Under the pieces are notes generated by a model. That model did not search any database, was not told the origin of the DNA, and was given only the letters and a program-made list of their open reading frames with translations. The translations under genes and the position numbers were made by a program. From contig FR898171.1 in NCBI GenBank assembly GCA_000437395.1, positions 1 through 17,815 of the forward strand: a stretch of 17,815 bases of DNA. The letters are read 5' to 3'. Every line of letters starts with the position of its first letter. The first letter of the stretch is position 1. Source of the stretch: Clostridium sp. CAG:288 (GTDB lineage: Bacteria; Bacillota_I; Bacilli_A; RFN20; CAG-288). Below are positions 1-7,611 of this stretch, piece by piece.

Positions 1-1
1 T

Positions 2-766
2 CCGTTTAGATTTAAAGGATACTATTATGATAATGAGAGTAGTATGTATTATTGCAAGACCCGTTATTATGTTCCTCAATGGGGTAGATGGCTTTCACCA
101 GATTCGATTGAATATTTAAATCCTGAAAGTGTTAATGGATTAAATCTATATATCTATTGTGAAAATGATCCAATAAATCGATTTGATTCAAGTGGCCATT
201 CTTGGAAATCGTTTTGGAACAGTATTGGGAGTTGGTTTAGTGAACACTGGGTTGAATTGGCTATTGGAACAGCATTTATTATTGGAGGAGCAGTTGTAAC
301 TGCTTTGACATGTGGGACTGGAACAACAGCTTGGGCTGCCTTTGGATCTGCATTATTTAGCTCTATAATACAGGTTGGAGCTAGTATTGGAACAGGCGTC
401 TTAGTAAATGGTGTATCAAATTTGATTCAAAGTAAGGACTTCTTTGATAATGTAGGTGATACAATTGCATCATCATATATGTTAGGAGGTATTTTATCTG
501 GTGGTTCTCAAATGCTAAGTGGTGGCTTTAGATTTCTAAGAGCAAAAACAGGATTTAAAGGAATTGATTCTATGAACTTTGGACTTATGTCTCCTGATAA
601 ATTGTATTATGACAAACCAGGAATGACGGTTTTAAGGTTTGGTTCGAGAAATGGAGCAAAACTTTCAATTGATTTTGGTAAATATGGAATTCATGGACAC
701 ATTTGGAAATGGTCAACTCATATTCCATTAATACCTGAAATTGTAGGACTCAGTGGATTGTTTTAA
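2..766 (+). CDS. RHS repeat-associated core protein, 3' end with variable C-terminal tip (5' truncated by window)
   Basis: The frame is open from base 2, so the gene starts upstream of the window; the ATG at 44 is internal. The first ~65 visible residues are the conserved end of an RHS core: YYYDNESSMYYCKTRYY, then GRWLSPDSIEYLNPE, NGLNLYIYCENDPI and a closing DSSGH where DPxG is usual. RHS proteins form a shell that encloses a variable C-terminal toxin. The tip (~190 residues) starts with an aromatic stretch (SWKSFWNSIGSWF). A long Gly/Ala/Ile-rich hydrophobic section follows (roughly visible residues 82-145), resembling the pre-toxin membrane-active segments of polymorphic toxins. It ends in a ~65-residue domain with a His/Trp-rich motif, HGHIWKWSTHIPLIP. 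I do not recognise this last domain; the clustered His residues could bind metal or be catalytic, but that is inference. The small gene 14 bp downstream sits where an immunity gene would be. RHS core assignment is firm; toxin activity is inferred. Confidence 0.85.
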   Translation, partial: PFRFKGYYYDNESSMYYCKTRYYVPQWGRWLSPDSIEYLNPESVNGLNLYIYCENDPINRFDSSGHSWKSFWNSIGSWFSEHWVELAIGTAFIIGGAVVTALTCGTGTTAWAAFGSALFSSIIQVGASIGTGVLVNGVSNLIQSKDFFDNVGDTIASSYMLGGILSGGSQMLSGGFRFLRAKTGFKGIDSMNFGLMSPDKLYYDKPGMTVLRFGSRNGAKLSIDFGKYGIHGHIWKWSTHIPLIPEIVGLSGLF

Positions 767-780
767 AATGAGAGGTAAAT

Positions 781-1185
781 ATGAGAATACATGTATCTTC
801 TAATAACAATTTTATTAGTATTTATTTTTATAAAATCAATTTAATTAAAATACAACAGCTATTTAAATATGTGAATATTGATCATGTTTCGATTTTGTTA
901 GATGAATCTAATAAATACATATTTGATAATTATATTTTGGTTGATGATTTTATTAATCATATCTCAAATGTTAATTCTTCTGTATTAGTATTTGATGGCA
1001 ATGTTGAATCTTGTTTAACAGATAAAGAACTAGATATTCTTATGAATAAAAAAATACTAGTCGATATTGATTTGGGTGAAAATATGACATATATTATAAT
1101 TAACAAAGATAACATAACTATAACAAAAGAAGAAATAAAAAAATATTTAGTTAACAAATTACTTTCACAAGCAAAACTAGATTGA
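781..1185 (+). CDS. Hypothetical protein, candidate immunity protein for the RHS tip
   Basis: This is a 134-aa soluble protein with no signal peptide or membrane segment. It is rich in Ile, Asn, Asp and Lys and has alternating short hydrophobic beta-like runs (ISIYFYKI, VSILLDES, SSVLVFDG, MTYIIINK) and a C-terminal helix (EEIKKYLVNKLLSQAK). No family is recognised. It starts 14 bp after the RHS stop, with an AGAGG Shine-Dalgarno 5 bp before the ATG, so the two genes are very likely cotranscribed. That position directly behind an RHS variable tip is typical of cognate immunity genes, and this is the only basis for the role. It is the only gene in the window ending in TGA. If TGA were read as Trp it would gain only seven residues before a TAA. 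Very high AT content is consistent with acquisition together with the tip. A minus-strand frame over the same bases is a shadow. Confidence 0.7.
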   Translation: MRIHVSSNNNFISIYFYKINLIKIQQLFKYVNIDHVSILLDESNKYIFDNYILVDDFINHISNVNSSVLVFDGNVESCLTDKELDILMNKKILVDIDLGENMTYIIINKDNITITKEEIKKYLVNKLLSQAKLD

Positions 1186-1211
1186 CATGTCATTATTTTC
1201 ATTTAATCTCA

Positions 1212-1274
1212 ATGTATTATTGTAAAATTCGTTATTGTGTACAAAAACTAATGTATTTTCTTACTTATGTTTAA
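1212..1274 (+). pseudogene. Relic of an RHS core C-terminal segment
   Basis: The frame reads MYYCKIRYCVQ and soon stops at TAA (1272-1274). The first eleven codons match the RHS core at 44-76 (MYYCKTRYYVP), with most nucleotide differences being transitions and two of them synonymous (tgc/tgt, aag/aaa). The following GRWLSPD motif is gone. The fragment looks like the decayed start of a further RHS core-tip cassette lying behind the intact tip and its partner gene. Orphan cassettes of this kind are known downstream of RHS genes in other bacteria. The match is short (24 of the first 29 bases agree), so chance is not fully excluded. Confidence 0.5.
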
Positions 1275-1308
1275 ACATCATAAGATTTAACAAATTCAAT
1301 TAACTTTT

Positions 1309-1342
1309 GTGTCTGTTAGAAAAATATCTAACAGGCACTTTT
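1309..1342 (+). terminator. Intrinsic terminator closing the RHS island
   Basis: A 12-bp stem, GTGTCTGTTAGA with TCTAACAGGCAC (one G-U pair), has a six-base loop and is followed by TTTTA. It separates the RHS module from the uvrA promoter. Confidence 0.8.
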
Positions 1343-1378
1343 AATATATCGTTAAACTAACGAGTTGTTATCATATAG

Positions 1379-1407
1379 TTGCTTTTAATATTAATTTTAT
1401 ATATAAA
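1379..1407 (+). promoter_or_regulatory. Predicted promoter of the uvrA-whiA operon
   Basis: TTGCTT (1379-1384), a 17-bp spacer and TATAAA (1402-1407) fit a sigma-A promoter about 50 bp before the ribosome binding site. The -10 lies inside the 10-mer ATATAAACGC (1401-1410), which recurs in two other intergenic regions of the window. The rest of 1343-1466 is AT-rich and shows no further gene. Confidence 0.55.
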
Positions 1408-1466
1408 CGCTTAATTATCGATAAAAATCTTTTAATAGTGTAAAATAAAGATTGGAGGTTTTTAGC

Positions 1467-4280
1467 ATGGAAAAGGATTATATTGTTGTTAAAGGTGCTA
1501 GAGAAAACAACCTTAAAAATATTGATGTAAAAATACCTAAAGACAAATTAGTGGTTTTTACTGGCGTTTCTGGCTCTGGAAAATCTACTTTAGCTTTTGA
1601 TACTATTTTTAACGAAGGTCAAAGAAGATATGTCGAATCTTTATCTTCTTATGCTAGACAATTTTTGGGTAGCTTTGAAAAACCAGATGTCGATTCTATA
1701 GATGGGCTATCTCCAGCTATTGCTATAGATCAAAAGACAACTTCCCATAATCCAAGATCTACTGTTGGTACAGTAACAGAGATATACGATTATTTAAGAC
1801 TTTTGTATGCTCGTATTGGCGTTCCATATTGTCCGACTCACCACACTCCGATTAAGCCTTATTCTGTCGAGCAAATAGCTCACAATATTTTATCTTTGCC
1901 TCTTGAAACTAAAATAACTATTGTCGCTCCAGTTGTCAGAAATGAAAAGGGAACACACCTTGATACTATTCAAAAGTTTTTTCAAGGCGGATTTAGCAGA
2001 ATGAGGATTGATGGTGGTGCAATTGAAAAATATGTAGCCGCTCCTTTATTAGATAAAAATAAGAAACATACTATTGAATTTGTTATAGATAGATTATCAT
2101 TACGCGAAGACTCTGAATCGAGATTACTCGATTCTTTAAGAGTTGCTTTAAACATGGCTAACGGTTTTGTTAAAGTTTTATATAACGATGAAGAAAAATT
2201 ATATAGCGAACATCAATCTTGTCCTGAATGTGGCTTTTCTGTTCCGCAACTTGAGCCGAGACTTTTCTCATTTAATAATCCACTTGGCTGTTGTCCAAAC
2301 TGCAGAGGATTAGGCGTAACAATTGAAGCAAGTTTAGACCTTTTAGTTCCAGATGATACTTTAACAATTGATGAAGGTGCTATTAAGTATTATGAGAAAA
2401 AAGACGATAATACAATTGATATGCACGATTTAAATGCTGTTTTAGAAGCTTATAAAATTCCGACAAACGTTCCATTTAAAGATTTAACAGAATCCCAAAA
2501 AGATATCATTTTTTATGGACCGCTCGAACCAGTTAACTACGTTTATAAATCTCAAAGTGGCTCTTTGATAAAGAAAGTTGTTAACGAAGGAATAAAAACA
2601 AAGATTGAAAGATTATACGCTAATACCACTTCTTCATTTATGAAGGAATATTACTTTAGCTTTATGCGTGAACACACTTGTACAGTTTGTAATGGTGATA
2701 GATTAAATAAGGAAGTTTTATCAATTAGAGTTGGTGGACTTAACATAGCTGAAGTTTGTAACTTATCTTTAAAAAAATTAAGAGAGTTCTTAAATAATTT
2801 AAAATTAACACCAACTGAAGAAGCTATTTCTTCTATGGTTTTAAACGAAATAAAAAATAGAGTAGGTTTTTTAATTGATGTCGGACTAGAATATTTGACT
2901 TTAGGAAGAACTGCTTCAACATTAAGCGGTGGTGAAAGTCAAAGAATTAGACTAGCGACTCAAATTGGCTCTAAGCTTACAGGTGTCTTATATGTCTTAG
3001 ATGAGCCATCAATAGGTTTACACCAAAGAGATAACGATAAACTCATTGCTACATTAAAAGAAATGCGTGATTTAGGAAACTCATTAATAGTTGTAGAACA
3101 TGATGAAGACACTATGCGCGCAGCTGATTTTATAGTTGATATCGGTCCAGGAGCAGGTGAACACGGTGGAAAAGTAATGTGTGCAGGTACACCACAAGAA
3201 GTTATGAATTGCCCTGATTCGATTACAGGTCAATATTTAAGTGGTGCCAAAAAAATCTCTGTTCCAGATATTAGAAGATCAGGATATAAAAAACTAACTA
3301 TTAAAGGCGCTAGATGTCACAATCTAAAAAATATTAACGTCGATATACCTTTAGGAGTATTTACCTGTGTAACTGGTGTTTCAGGATCAGGAAAGAGCTC
3401 TTTAGTAACAGAAATTCTTTATAAGAAAATACGTCAAAACCTTGGACTTGGAAAAGAATTACCAGGTGATTGTGATGATATTTTAGGTATGGAGAATATT
3501 GATAAGATAATTAATGTTTCTCAAGAGCCTATTGGTAGAACACCAAGAAGTAATCCAGCAACATATATTAAAGTTTTTGACGATATAAGAGCTTTATTTG
3601 CTACAGCTCCAGAAGCAAGAGCTTTAGGATTTAACAAGAGCATGTTCTCTTTTAATGTTAAAGGTGGACGTTGTGAAGCTTGTCAAGGTGATGGATTAAA
3701 AAGAATATCTATGGCATTTTTACCTGACGTTTATGTTGAGTGTGAAGTTTGCCACGGAAAGAGATTTGGTCCTGAAGTATTATCAGTTACTTATAAAGGA
3801 AAGAATATATACGACGTTTTAGAGATGCGCGCTGAAGAGGCTTACGAATTCTTTAAAAATATTCCAACCATAGCTAGAAAACTAAAGACTTTAGTAGATG
3901 TCGGCTTAGGCTATATTAAAATTGGTCAAAACTCTACGACTCTTAGTGGCGGTGAAGCTCAAAGAGTTAAACTTGCTTATGAGTTACAAAAATGCGATAC
4001 TGGTGGTACACTTTACATTCTAGATGAACCAACTACTGGTTTACACACTGATGATGTCAATAAGTTATTAGGCGTTATAAATAAGATTGTAGAACGTGGT
4101 AACACAGTTGTAGTTATTGAACATAACCTAGATGTTATTAAATGTGCAGATTATATCATTGATTTAGGTCCAGAAGGTGGAGAAGGTGGTGGTACTATCG
4201 TCGCTACTGGAACACCTGAAGAAATTAGCAAAGTTGATAAATCTTATACAGGTTACTATTTAAAAAGATATCTTAAGTAA
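1467..4280 (+). CDS. uvrA: Excinuclease ABC subunit A (UvrA)
   Basis: This is the ATP-dependent damage-recognition subunit of nucleotide excision repair; it dimerises, scans DNA and loads UvrB. The 937 residues match the normal family length. Two ABC ATPase modules are visible: Walker A GVSGSGKST near residue 33 and a second GVSGSGKSS in the C-terminal half; signatures LSGGESQRI and LSGGEAQRV; Walker B LYVLDEPSIGLH and LYILDEPTTGLH. Zinc-binding cysteines occur as CPECGF...CPNCRGLG in the first half and CEACQGDG...CEVCHGKRF in the second. I chose the ATG at 1467 because GGAGG (1454-1458) lies 8 bp upstream; an upstream TTG at 1452 falls within that site. The gene heads a co-directional operon, with hprK 28 bp behind. 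uvrB, the common neighbour in Firmicutes, is not upstream here; the RHS island occupies that side. Confidence 0.98.
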   Translation: MEKDYIVVKGARENNLKNIDVKIPKDKLVVFTGVSGSGKSTLAFDTIFNEGQRRYVESLSSYARQFLGSFEKPDVDSIDGLSPAIAIDQKTTSHNPRSTVGTVTEIYDYLRLLYARIGVPYCPTHHTPIKPYSVEQIAHNILSLPLETKITIVAPVVRNEKGTHLDTIQKFFQGGFSRMRIDGGAIEKYVAAPLLDKNKKHTIEFVIDRLSLREDSESRLLDSLRVALNMANGFVKVLYNDEEKLYSEHQSCPECGFSVPQLEPRLFSFNNPLGCCPNCRGLGVTIEASLDLLVPDDTLTIDEGAIKYYEKKDDNTIDMHDLNAVLEAYKIPTNVPFKDLTESQKDIIFYGPLEPVNYVYKSQSGSLIKKVVNEGIKTKIERLYANTTSSFMKEYYFSFMREHTCTVCNGDRLNKEVLSIRVGGLNIAEVCNLSLKKLREFLNNLKLTPTEEAISSMVLNEIKNRVGFLIDVGLEYLTLGRTASTLSGGESQRIRLATQIGSKLTGVLYVLDEPSIGLHQRDNDKLIATLKEMRDLGNSLIVVEHDEDTMRAADFIVDIGPGAGEHGGKVMCAGTPQEVMNCPDSITGQYLSGAKKISVPDIRRSGYKKLTIKGARCHNLKNINVDIPLGVFTCVTGVSGSGKSSLVTEILYKKIRQNLGLGKELPGDCDDILGMENIDKIINVSQEPIGRTPRSNPATYIKVFDDIRALFATAPEARALGFNKSMFSFNVKGGRCEACQGDGLKRISMAFLPDVYVECEVCHGKRFGPEVLSVTYKGKNIYDVLEMRAEEAYEFFKNIPTIARKLKTLVDVGLGYIKIGQNSTTLSGGEAQRVKLAYELQKCDTGGTLYILDEPTTGLHTDDVNKLLGVINKIVERGNTVVVIEHNLDVIKCADYIIDLGPEGGEGGGTIVATGTPEEISKVDKSYTGYYLKRYLK

Positions 4281-4308
4281 TGTATTATAAATGAAAGGAG
4301 GATAATCT

Positions 4309-5223
4309 ATGCTTACAATTTTAGATTATGCAAACCACTTTGGCTTTAAAATGATAGTTGGTACATCAGAAGCTATAAAACGTGAGATAAAAACTGTTGA
4401 AATTGATAGACCAGGTCTAGAATTAACAGGCTTTTTCGATTATCACCAAAAAGATAGATTGGTTCTCCTTGGAAACAAAGAATTTGCTTATATTGCTACT
4501 TTAAGTGATGAGCAACAAGAAAACGTTTTTGACAAACTTTGTGACGACTGTGTGCCAGGAATTGTCGTTTGTCAAAATAACGAGTGTCCAAGAGTGTTAA
4601 AAAATGTTGCTGAGAGAAAAAACGTTGCTATATTTAGCTCTTCATTACGTACTTGTGAGACTTTCTCAGATTCAATTATTTATTTAAGCGAACAACTTGC
4701 ACCTAAAACAAGTATTCATGCTTGTTTAATGGAGATTTTCTCCGAGGGCGTATTGTTGATGGGTAAGTCTGGTATTGGTAAATCAGAAGTTTCTTTGGAA
4801 CTTATTAAAAAAGGACACTGCTTGGTGTCAGATGATAAAGTTGACATTTCTTTAGTTAGAGATAAATTAATAGGTAAAGCTCCAGCTTTAATTTCTGGAA
4901 TGATGGAAGTAAGAGGTATTGGAGTTATCGATATTACTAGAATGTTTGGCATTAACTCTTTAAAGGAATCTGTGCGTATAAGATTTGCTATAAACCTCGT
5001 GCCATTTACAGAAAACTTGAAGGTTGAAAGAATTGGCATGCGTACTGAGCATATGGAAATACTTGGTGAAAGTATTCCTTGTATCACGCTACCAGTTTCA
5101 CCAGCTAGATCAATGGCTGAAATTATTGAAGCAGCTGTTACTAATTTTAAATTAAAAAGATATGGATATGATTCTGCTTATGAATTTGAAAAGAGAATAA
5201 GAGAATTATCTAAAAAGGATTAA
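4309..5223 (+). CDS. hprK: HPr kinase/phosphorylase (HprK/P)
   Basis: This bifunctional enzyme phosphorylates Ser46 of the PTS carrier HPr when glycolytic intermediates are high and removes the phosphate by phosphorolysis, giving pyrophosphate. It is the sensor of CcpA-dependent catabolite control. The 304 residues are close to the usual ~310. The N-terminal domain (to about residue 130) is followed by the kinase domain: His137 in SIHACLME, P-loop GKSGIGKSE at 152-160, the acidic pair D175-D176 in VSDDK, and the family signature MMEVRGIGVID at 198-208. A strong AAAGGAGG (4294-4301) precedes the ATG. lgt starts 3 bp after the stop, and a PpaX-type phosphatase gene follows it, the same order as B. 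subtilis hprK-lgt-ppaX. A cre site upstream of pgk suggests that the regulon includes glycolysis. No HPr or Crh gene lies in this window. Confidence 0.97.
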   Translation: MLTILDYANHFGFKMIVGTSEAIKREIKTVEIDRPGLELTGFFDYHQKDRLVLLGNKEFAYIATLSDEQQENVFDKLCDDCVPGIVVCQNNECPRVLKNVAERKNVAIFSSSLRTCETFSDSIIYLSEQLAPKTSIHACLMEIFSEGVLLMGKSGIGKSEVSLELIKKGHCLVSDDKVDISLVRDKLIGKAPALISGMMEVRGIGVIDITRMFGINSLKESVRIRFAINLVPFTENLKVERIGMRTEHMEILGESIPCITLPVSPARSMAEIIEAAVTNFKLKRYGYDSAYEFEKRIRELSKKD

Positions 5224-5226
5224 AAT

Positions 5227-6075
5227 ATGATTATTAAAAACGCTTATCCACAGGGACTTAATATATTTGGACTTCACATTCAGTTTTATGCAATATTCAT
5301 TTTATGTGGAGCACTTTTAGCTTTCTTTTTAGCTTCGTATAGAGCTCATAAAGACGGTTATAGTTGGGACTTCTTCGAGACTATTTTTTTCACCGCTTTT
5401 CCATCAGGAATTATAGGAGCTCGTATATGGTACGTAATTGCTGAGTGGAATAAGGAATTTGCTGGTGGAGATTTTTTGGATGTCTTTAAAATTTGGAAAG
5501 GCGGTTTAGCTATACAAGGTGGTGTAATAGCTGGAATATTAGTTGGTTGTTTTGTAATTGTTAGATACAGAAGAGGTGCTCCGCTTTTAAGAGTATTAGA
5601 TTATGCAGTTCCAACTATCTTTATTGCTCAAGCTATAGGTCGTTGGGGTAACTTTATGAATCAGGAAGTTTATGGTCAAATTGTTCCAATTGCAAGTTGG
5701 AATTTTTTACCTGACTTTATCATTAAACAAATGCAAGTAAGTGGTACTACAAGTACAACTATGGCAGTTCCGCTATATCTAGTAGAAGGCTTATTAAATA
5801 TAGGAAATTATTATATATTAGCTCACGCTATTCCAGATGTTTTAGGAAAACATTATAAAGATGGCGATTCAACGTTTGCTTATTTCATTCTCTATGGAAT
5901 AACAAGATTATTTATGGAGCCTCTTAGAAATCCTATCTATCAAATGGGCAATTCTAACAACGCCTCTTGGAGAATGGCGGTTGCATTTATTGTTGTTGGA
6001 GTTGTAGCTATTATAGCTAATCATTTAGTGAGATACTTTTATCCAAAGTATAAGAATAAAGAAAATGCAAAATAA
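5227..6075 (+). CDS. lgt: Prolipoprotein diacylglyceryl transferase (Lgt)
   Basis: This integral membrane enzyme transfers diacylglycerol from phosphatidylglycerol to the lipobox cysteine of prelipoproteins, the first step of lipoprotein maturation. The 282-residue product has about seven hydrophobic segments. Family landmarks are LHIQFYAI near residue 16 (Tyr21), GARIWYV at 64-70, KGGLAIQGGVI at 91-101, the signature IGRWGNFMNQEVYG at 137-150 (Arg139 corresponds to the essential E. coli Arg143), a PLYLVEGL segment, and a late GITRLFMEPLRNP containing the second conserved Arg. The position of E. coli His103 appears to be Gln97, although the surrounding glycines are kept. The start lies 3 bp after the hprK stop, with AAAAGG inside hprK as likely ribosome site. 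The next gene overlaps its end by 11 bp, indicating translational coupling. Confidence 0.96.
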   Translation: MIIKNAYPQGLNIFGLHIQFYAIFILCGALLAFFLASYRAHKDGYSWDFFETIFFTAFPSGIIGARIWYVIAEWNKEFAGGDFLDVFKIWKGGLAIQGGVIAGILVGCFVIVRYRRGAPLLRVLDYAVPTIFIAQAIGRWGNFMNQEVYGQIVPIASWNFLPDFIIKQMQVSGTTSTTMAVPLYLVEGLLNIGNYYILAHAIPDVLGKHYKDGDSTFAYFILYGITRLFMEPLRNPIYQMGNSNNASWRMAVAFIVVGVVAIIANHLVRYFYPKYKNKENAK

Positions 6076-6709
6076 GTATAAATATTTAATTTTTGATCTT
6101 GATGGTACTTTGTTAGATACTGATTTATATGTAGTATCAAATTACGCTCATTTATTTTTAAAGTACAAACCACATGAGATGAAAAGACTTGCTGATATGA
6201 TTTATTATTCTGGTCCAACACTCGATGAAATCTTTGAAAGAGAATTTCCAAATGTTCCTAAAGAAAAGCTATTTGAAGATTTTGTTGAGTACTCTTTAAA
6301 ATATTCAAATTCATTATCGACTATGTATAATGGGGAAAGAGAGTGCTTAGATGAACTTTTAAGATTAGGCTATAAAATGTCTGTTTGTACTTCAAAACGT
6401 GTTGATGCAGTTTTAAATAACTTTAAACATTTTGATATGAATAAGTATTTTGATTATATAATTGGATTTGATTCTGTTACAAAACATAAGCCTGATCCTG
6501 AATGCATTTTAAATTGTATTGAAAAATATGGTTGTGAAACTGATGAAGTACTTTATATAGGAGATTCATATAGCGATATTATAGCTAGTCATAGAGCACA
6601 TGTAGATTGCATGTTAGTCAATTGGGGACTTAAGAAAATTGATTTAGAATGCAAACCAACTTACATTGTAGAAAGCTATGATGAAATAAGGAAAATGTTA
6701 TGCAAATAA
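6065..6709 (+). CDS. HAD-family phosphatase, PpaX/Gph-like
   Basis: This is a 214-aa haloacid dehalogenase superfamily hydrolase, subfamily I by cap position. Motif I is FDLDGTLLDTD, with nucleophile Asp11 and general acid/base Asp13. A helical cap fills roughly residues 18-85. Motif II is VCTSKR (Thr109/Ser110), motif III Lys is in KHKPDPE (Lys142), and motif IV is IGDSYSD at 165-171. All catalytic residues are intact. The gene overlaps lgt by 11 bp and trxB by 10 bp. In B. subtilis the gene after hprK-lgt is ppaX, a pyrophosphatase that removes the PPi produced by HPr(Ser-P) phosphorolysis; synteny makes that role the best guess. Phosphoglycolate phosphatase (gph) and other HAD substrates cannot be excluded from sequence, so no symbol is given. 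The ribosome site is weak, fitting coupled translation. Confidence 0.85.
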   Translation: MQNKYKYLIFDLDGTLLDTDLYVVSNYAHLFLKYKPHEMKRLADMIYYSGPTLDEIFEREFPNVPKEKLFEDFVEYSLKYSNSLSTMYNGERECLDELLRLGYKMSVCTSKRVDAVLNNFKHFDMNKYFDYIIGFDSVTKHKPDPECILNCIEKYGCETDEVLYIGDSYSDIIASHRAHVDCMLVNWGLKKIDLECKPTYIVESYDEIRKMLCK

Positions 6710-7608
6710 ATGATGTATGTGTTATAGGTATGGGTCCTGCTGGTGTTACAGCGGCTATATACTTGAAAAGATTTGGATTTGAGCCTATTTGTTTTGAACC
6801 TATGATGGTAGGTGGCAAAGTAAACGTTACTTATGAGATACAAAATTACCCTGGCTTTATGGGTATGGGCCCTGAGTTAGCTATGAAGCTTGAAGAACAA
6901 GTGAAGTTTAACGAAATAAAAATTGTTAGAAAGTCAGTTAAAAAAGTTGAAAAAGTAGATAGTGTTTATAAAGTTGTAGCTGGACAGGAAGAGTATTATT
7001 TTAAAGCGGTTATTATAGCTACAGGTCTAAAAGAGAAAGAATATAAAGTCCCTGGCGAAGACAAATATCAGGCTAGAGGAATATCTAGATGTGCTGTTTG
7101 TGATGGACCTTTATATCGCAATAAACCAGTTGCGGTTCTAGGTGGTGGTAATAGTGCAGTTGAAGAGTGTGCTTATTTAGCTACAATATGTTCAAAAGTT
7201 ACATTAATTCATAGAAGAGATGAATTTAGGGCTGATGAGCAACTAGTTAATAATTTGAAAAAATATCAAAATATTGATATTGTTACACCATATGTTATTA
7301 TTGATTCTGAAGGTGATAAAAAAATACAAAGCTTAACTTTGCAAAACGTTATTGATAGTTCAGTTAAAAAAATTGATTCTGAAGCTTTGTTTGTTTATGT
7401 TGGTGCTAATCCAGTAACTGATTTTATCGATGTAAAAGATATTCTTGATGAACGTGGCCAAATAATTACAAACGAAAATATGGAAACAAAATCACAAGGA
7501 TTGTTTGCAGCTGGAGATGATCGTCAAACAAGATTAAGACAAGTTGCTACAGCTGTCTCCGATGGAGCTAAAGCAGCCTATAGTGTAAAGGAATATTTAA
7601 AAAAATAA
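6700..7608 (+). CDS. trxB: Thioredoxin-disulfide reductase (TrxB)
   Basis: This FAD- and NADPH-dependent enzyme reduces thioredoxin in the cytoplasm and supports ribonucleotide reductase and disulfide repair. The 302 residues are near the usual ~310. The N-terminal FAD motif is GMGPAG (10-15). The redox-active pair is CAVCDG, Cys131 and Cys134. The NADPH-domain motifs are GGGNSAVEE (148-156) and HRRDEFRA (171-178). The FAD-binding tail reads LFAAGDDRQTRLRQVATAVSDGA, with GDD where GDV is common. AAGGA (6688-6692) inside the preceding gene sets the ATG at 6700, giving a 10-bp overlap; whiA follows after 3 bp. In low-GC Firmicutes the related ferredoxin-NADP reductases lack the CxxC, so its presence supports TrxB. 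trxB near whiA and clpP matches the B. subtilis trxB-yvcIJK-whiA neighbourhood. Confidence 0.95.
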   Translation: MQINDVCVIGMGPAGVTAAIYLKRFGFEPICFEPMMVGGKVNVTYEIQNYPGFMGMGPELAMKLEEQVKFNEIKIVRKSVKKVEKVDSVYKVVAGQEEYYFKAVIIATGLKEKEYKVPGEDKYQARGISRCAVCDGPLYRNKPVAVLGGGNSAVEECAYLATICSKVTLIHRRDEFRADEQLVNNLKKYQNIDIVTPYVIIDSEGDKKIQSLTLQNVIDSSVKKIDSEALFVYVGANPVTDFIDVKDILDERGQIITNENMETKSQGLFAAGDDRQTRLRQVATAVSDGAKAAYSVKEYLKK

Positions 7609-7611
7609 ATT

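Noticed and set aside
957..1202. Minus-strand 81-aa frame opposite the candidate immunity gene
   Set aside because: It has no ribosome site and is a low-complexity Ser/Ile-rich shadow of the plus-strand gene.
1452..1466. TTG start adding five residues to UvrA
   Set aside because: The TTG lies in the GGAGG ribosome binding site itself; the ATG at 1467 is spaced correctly from it.
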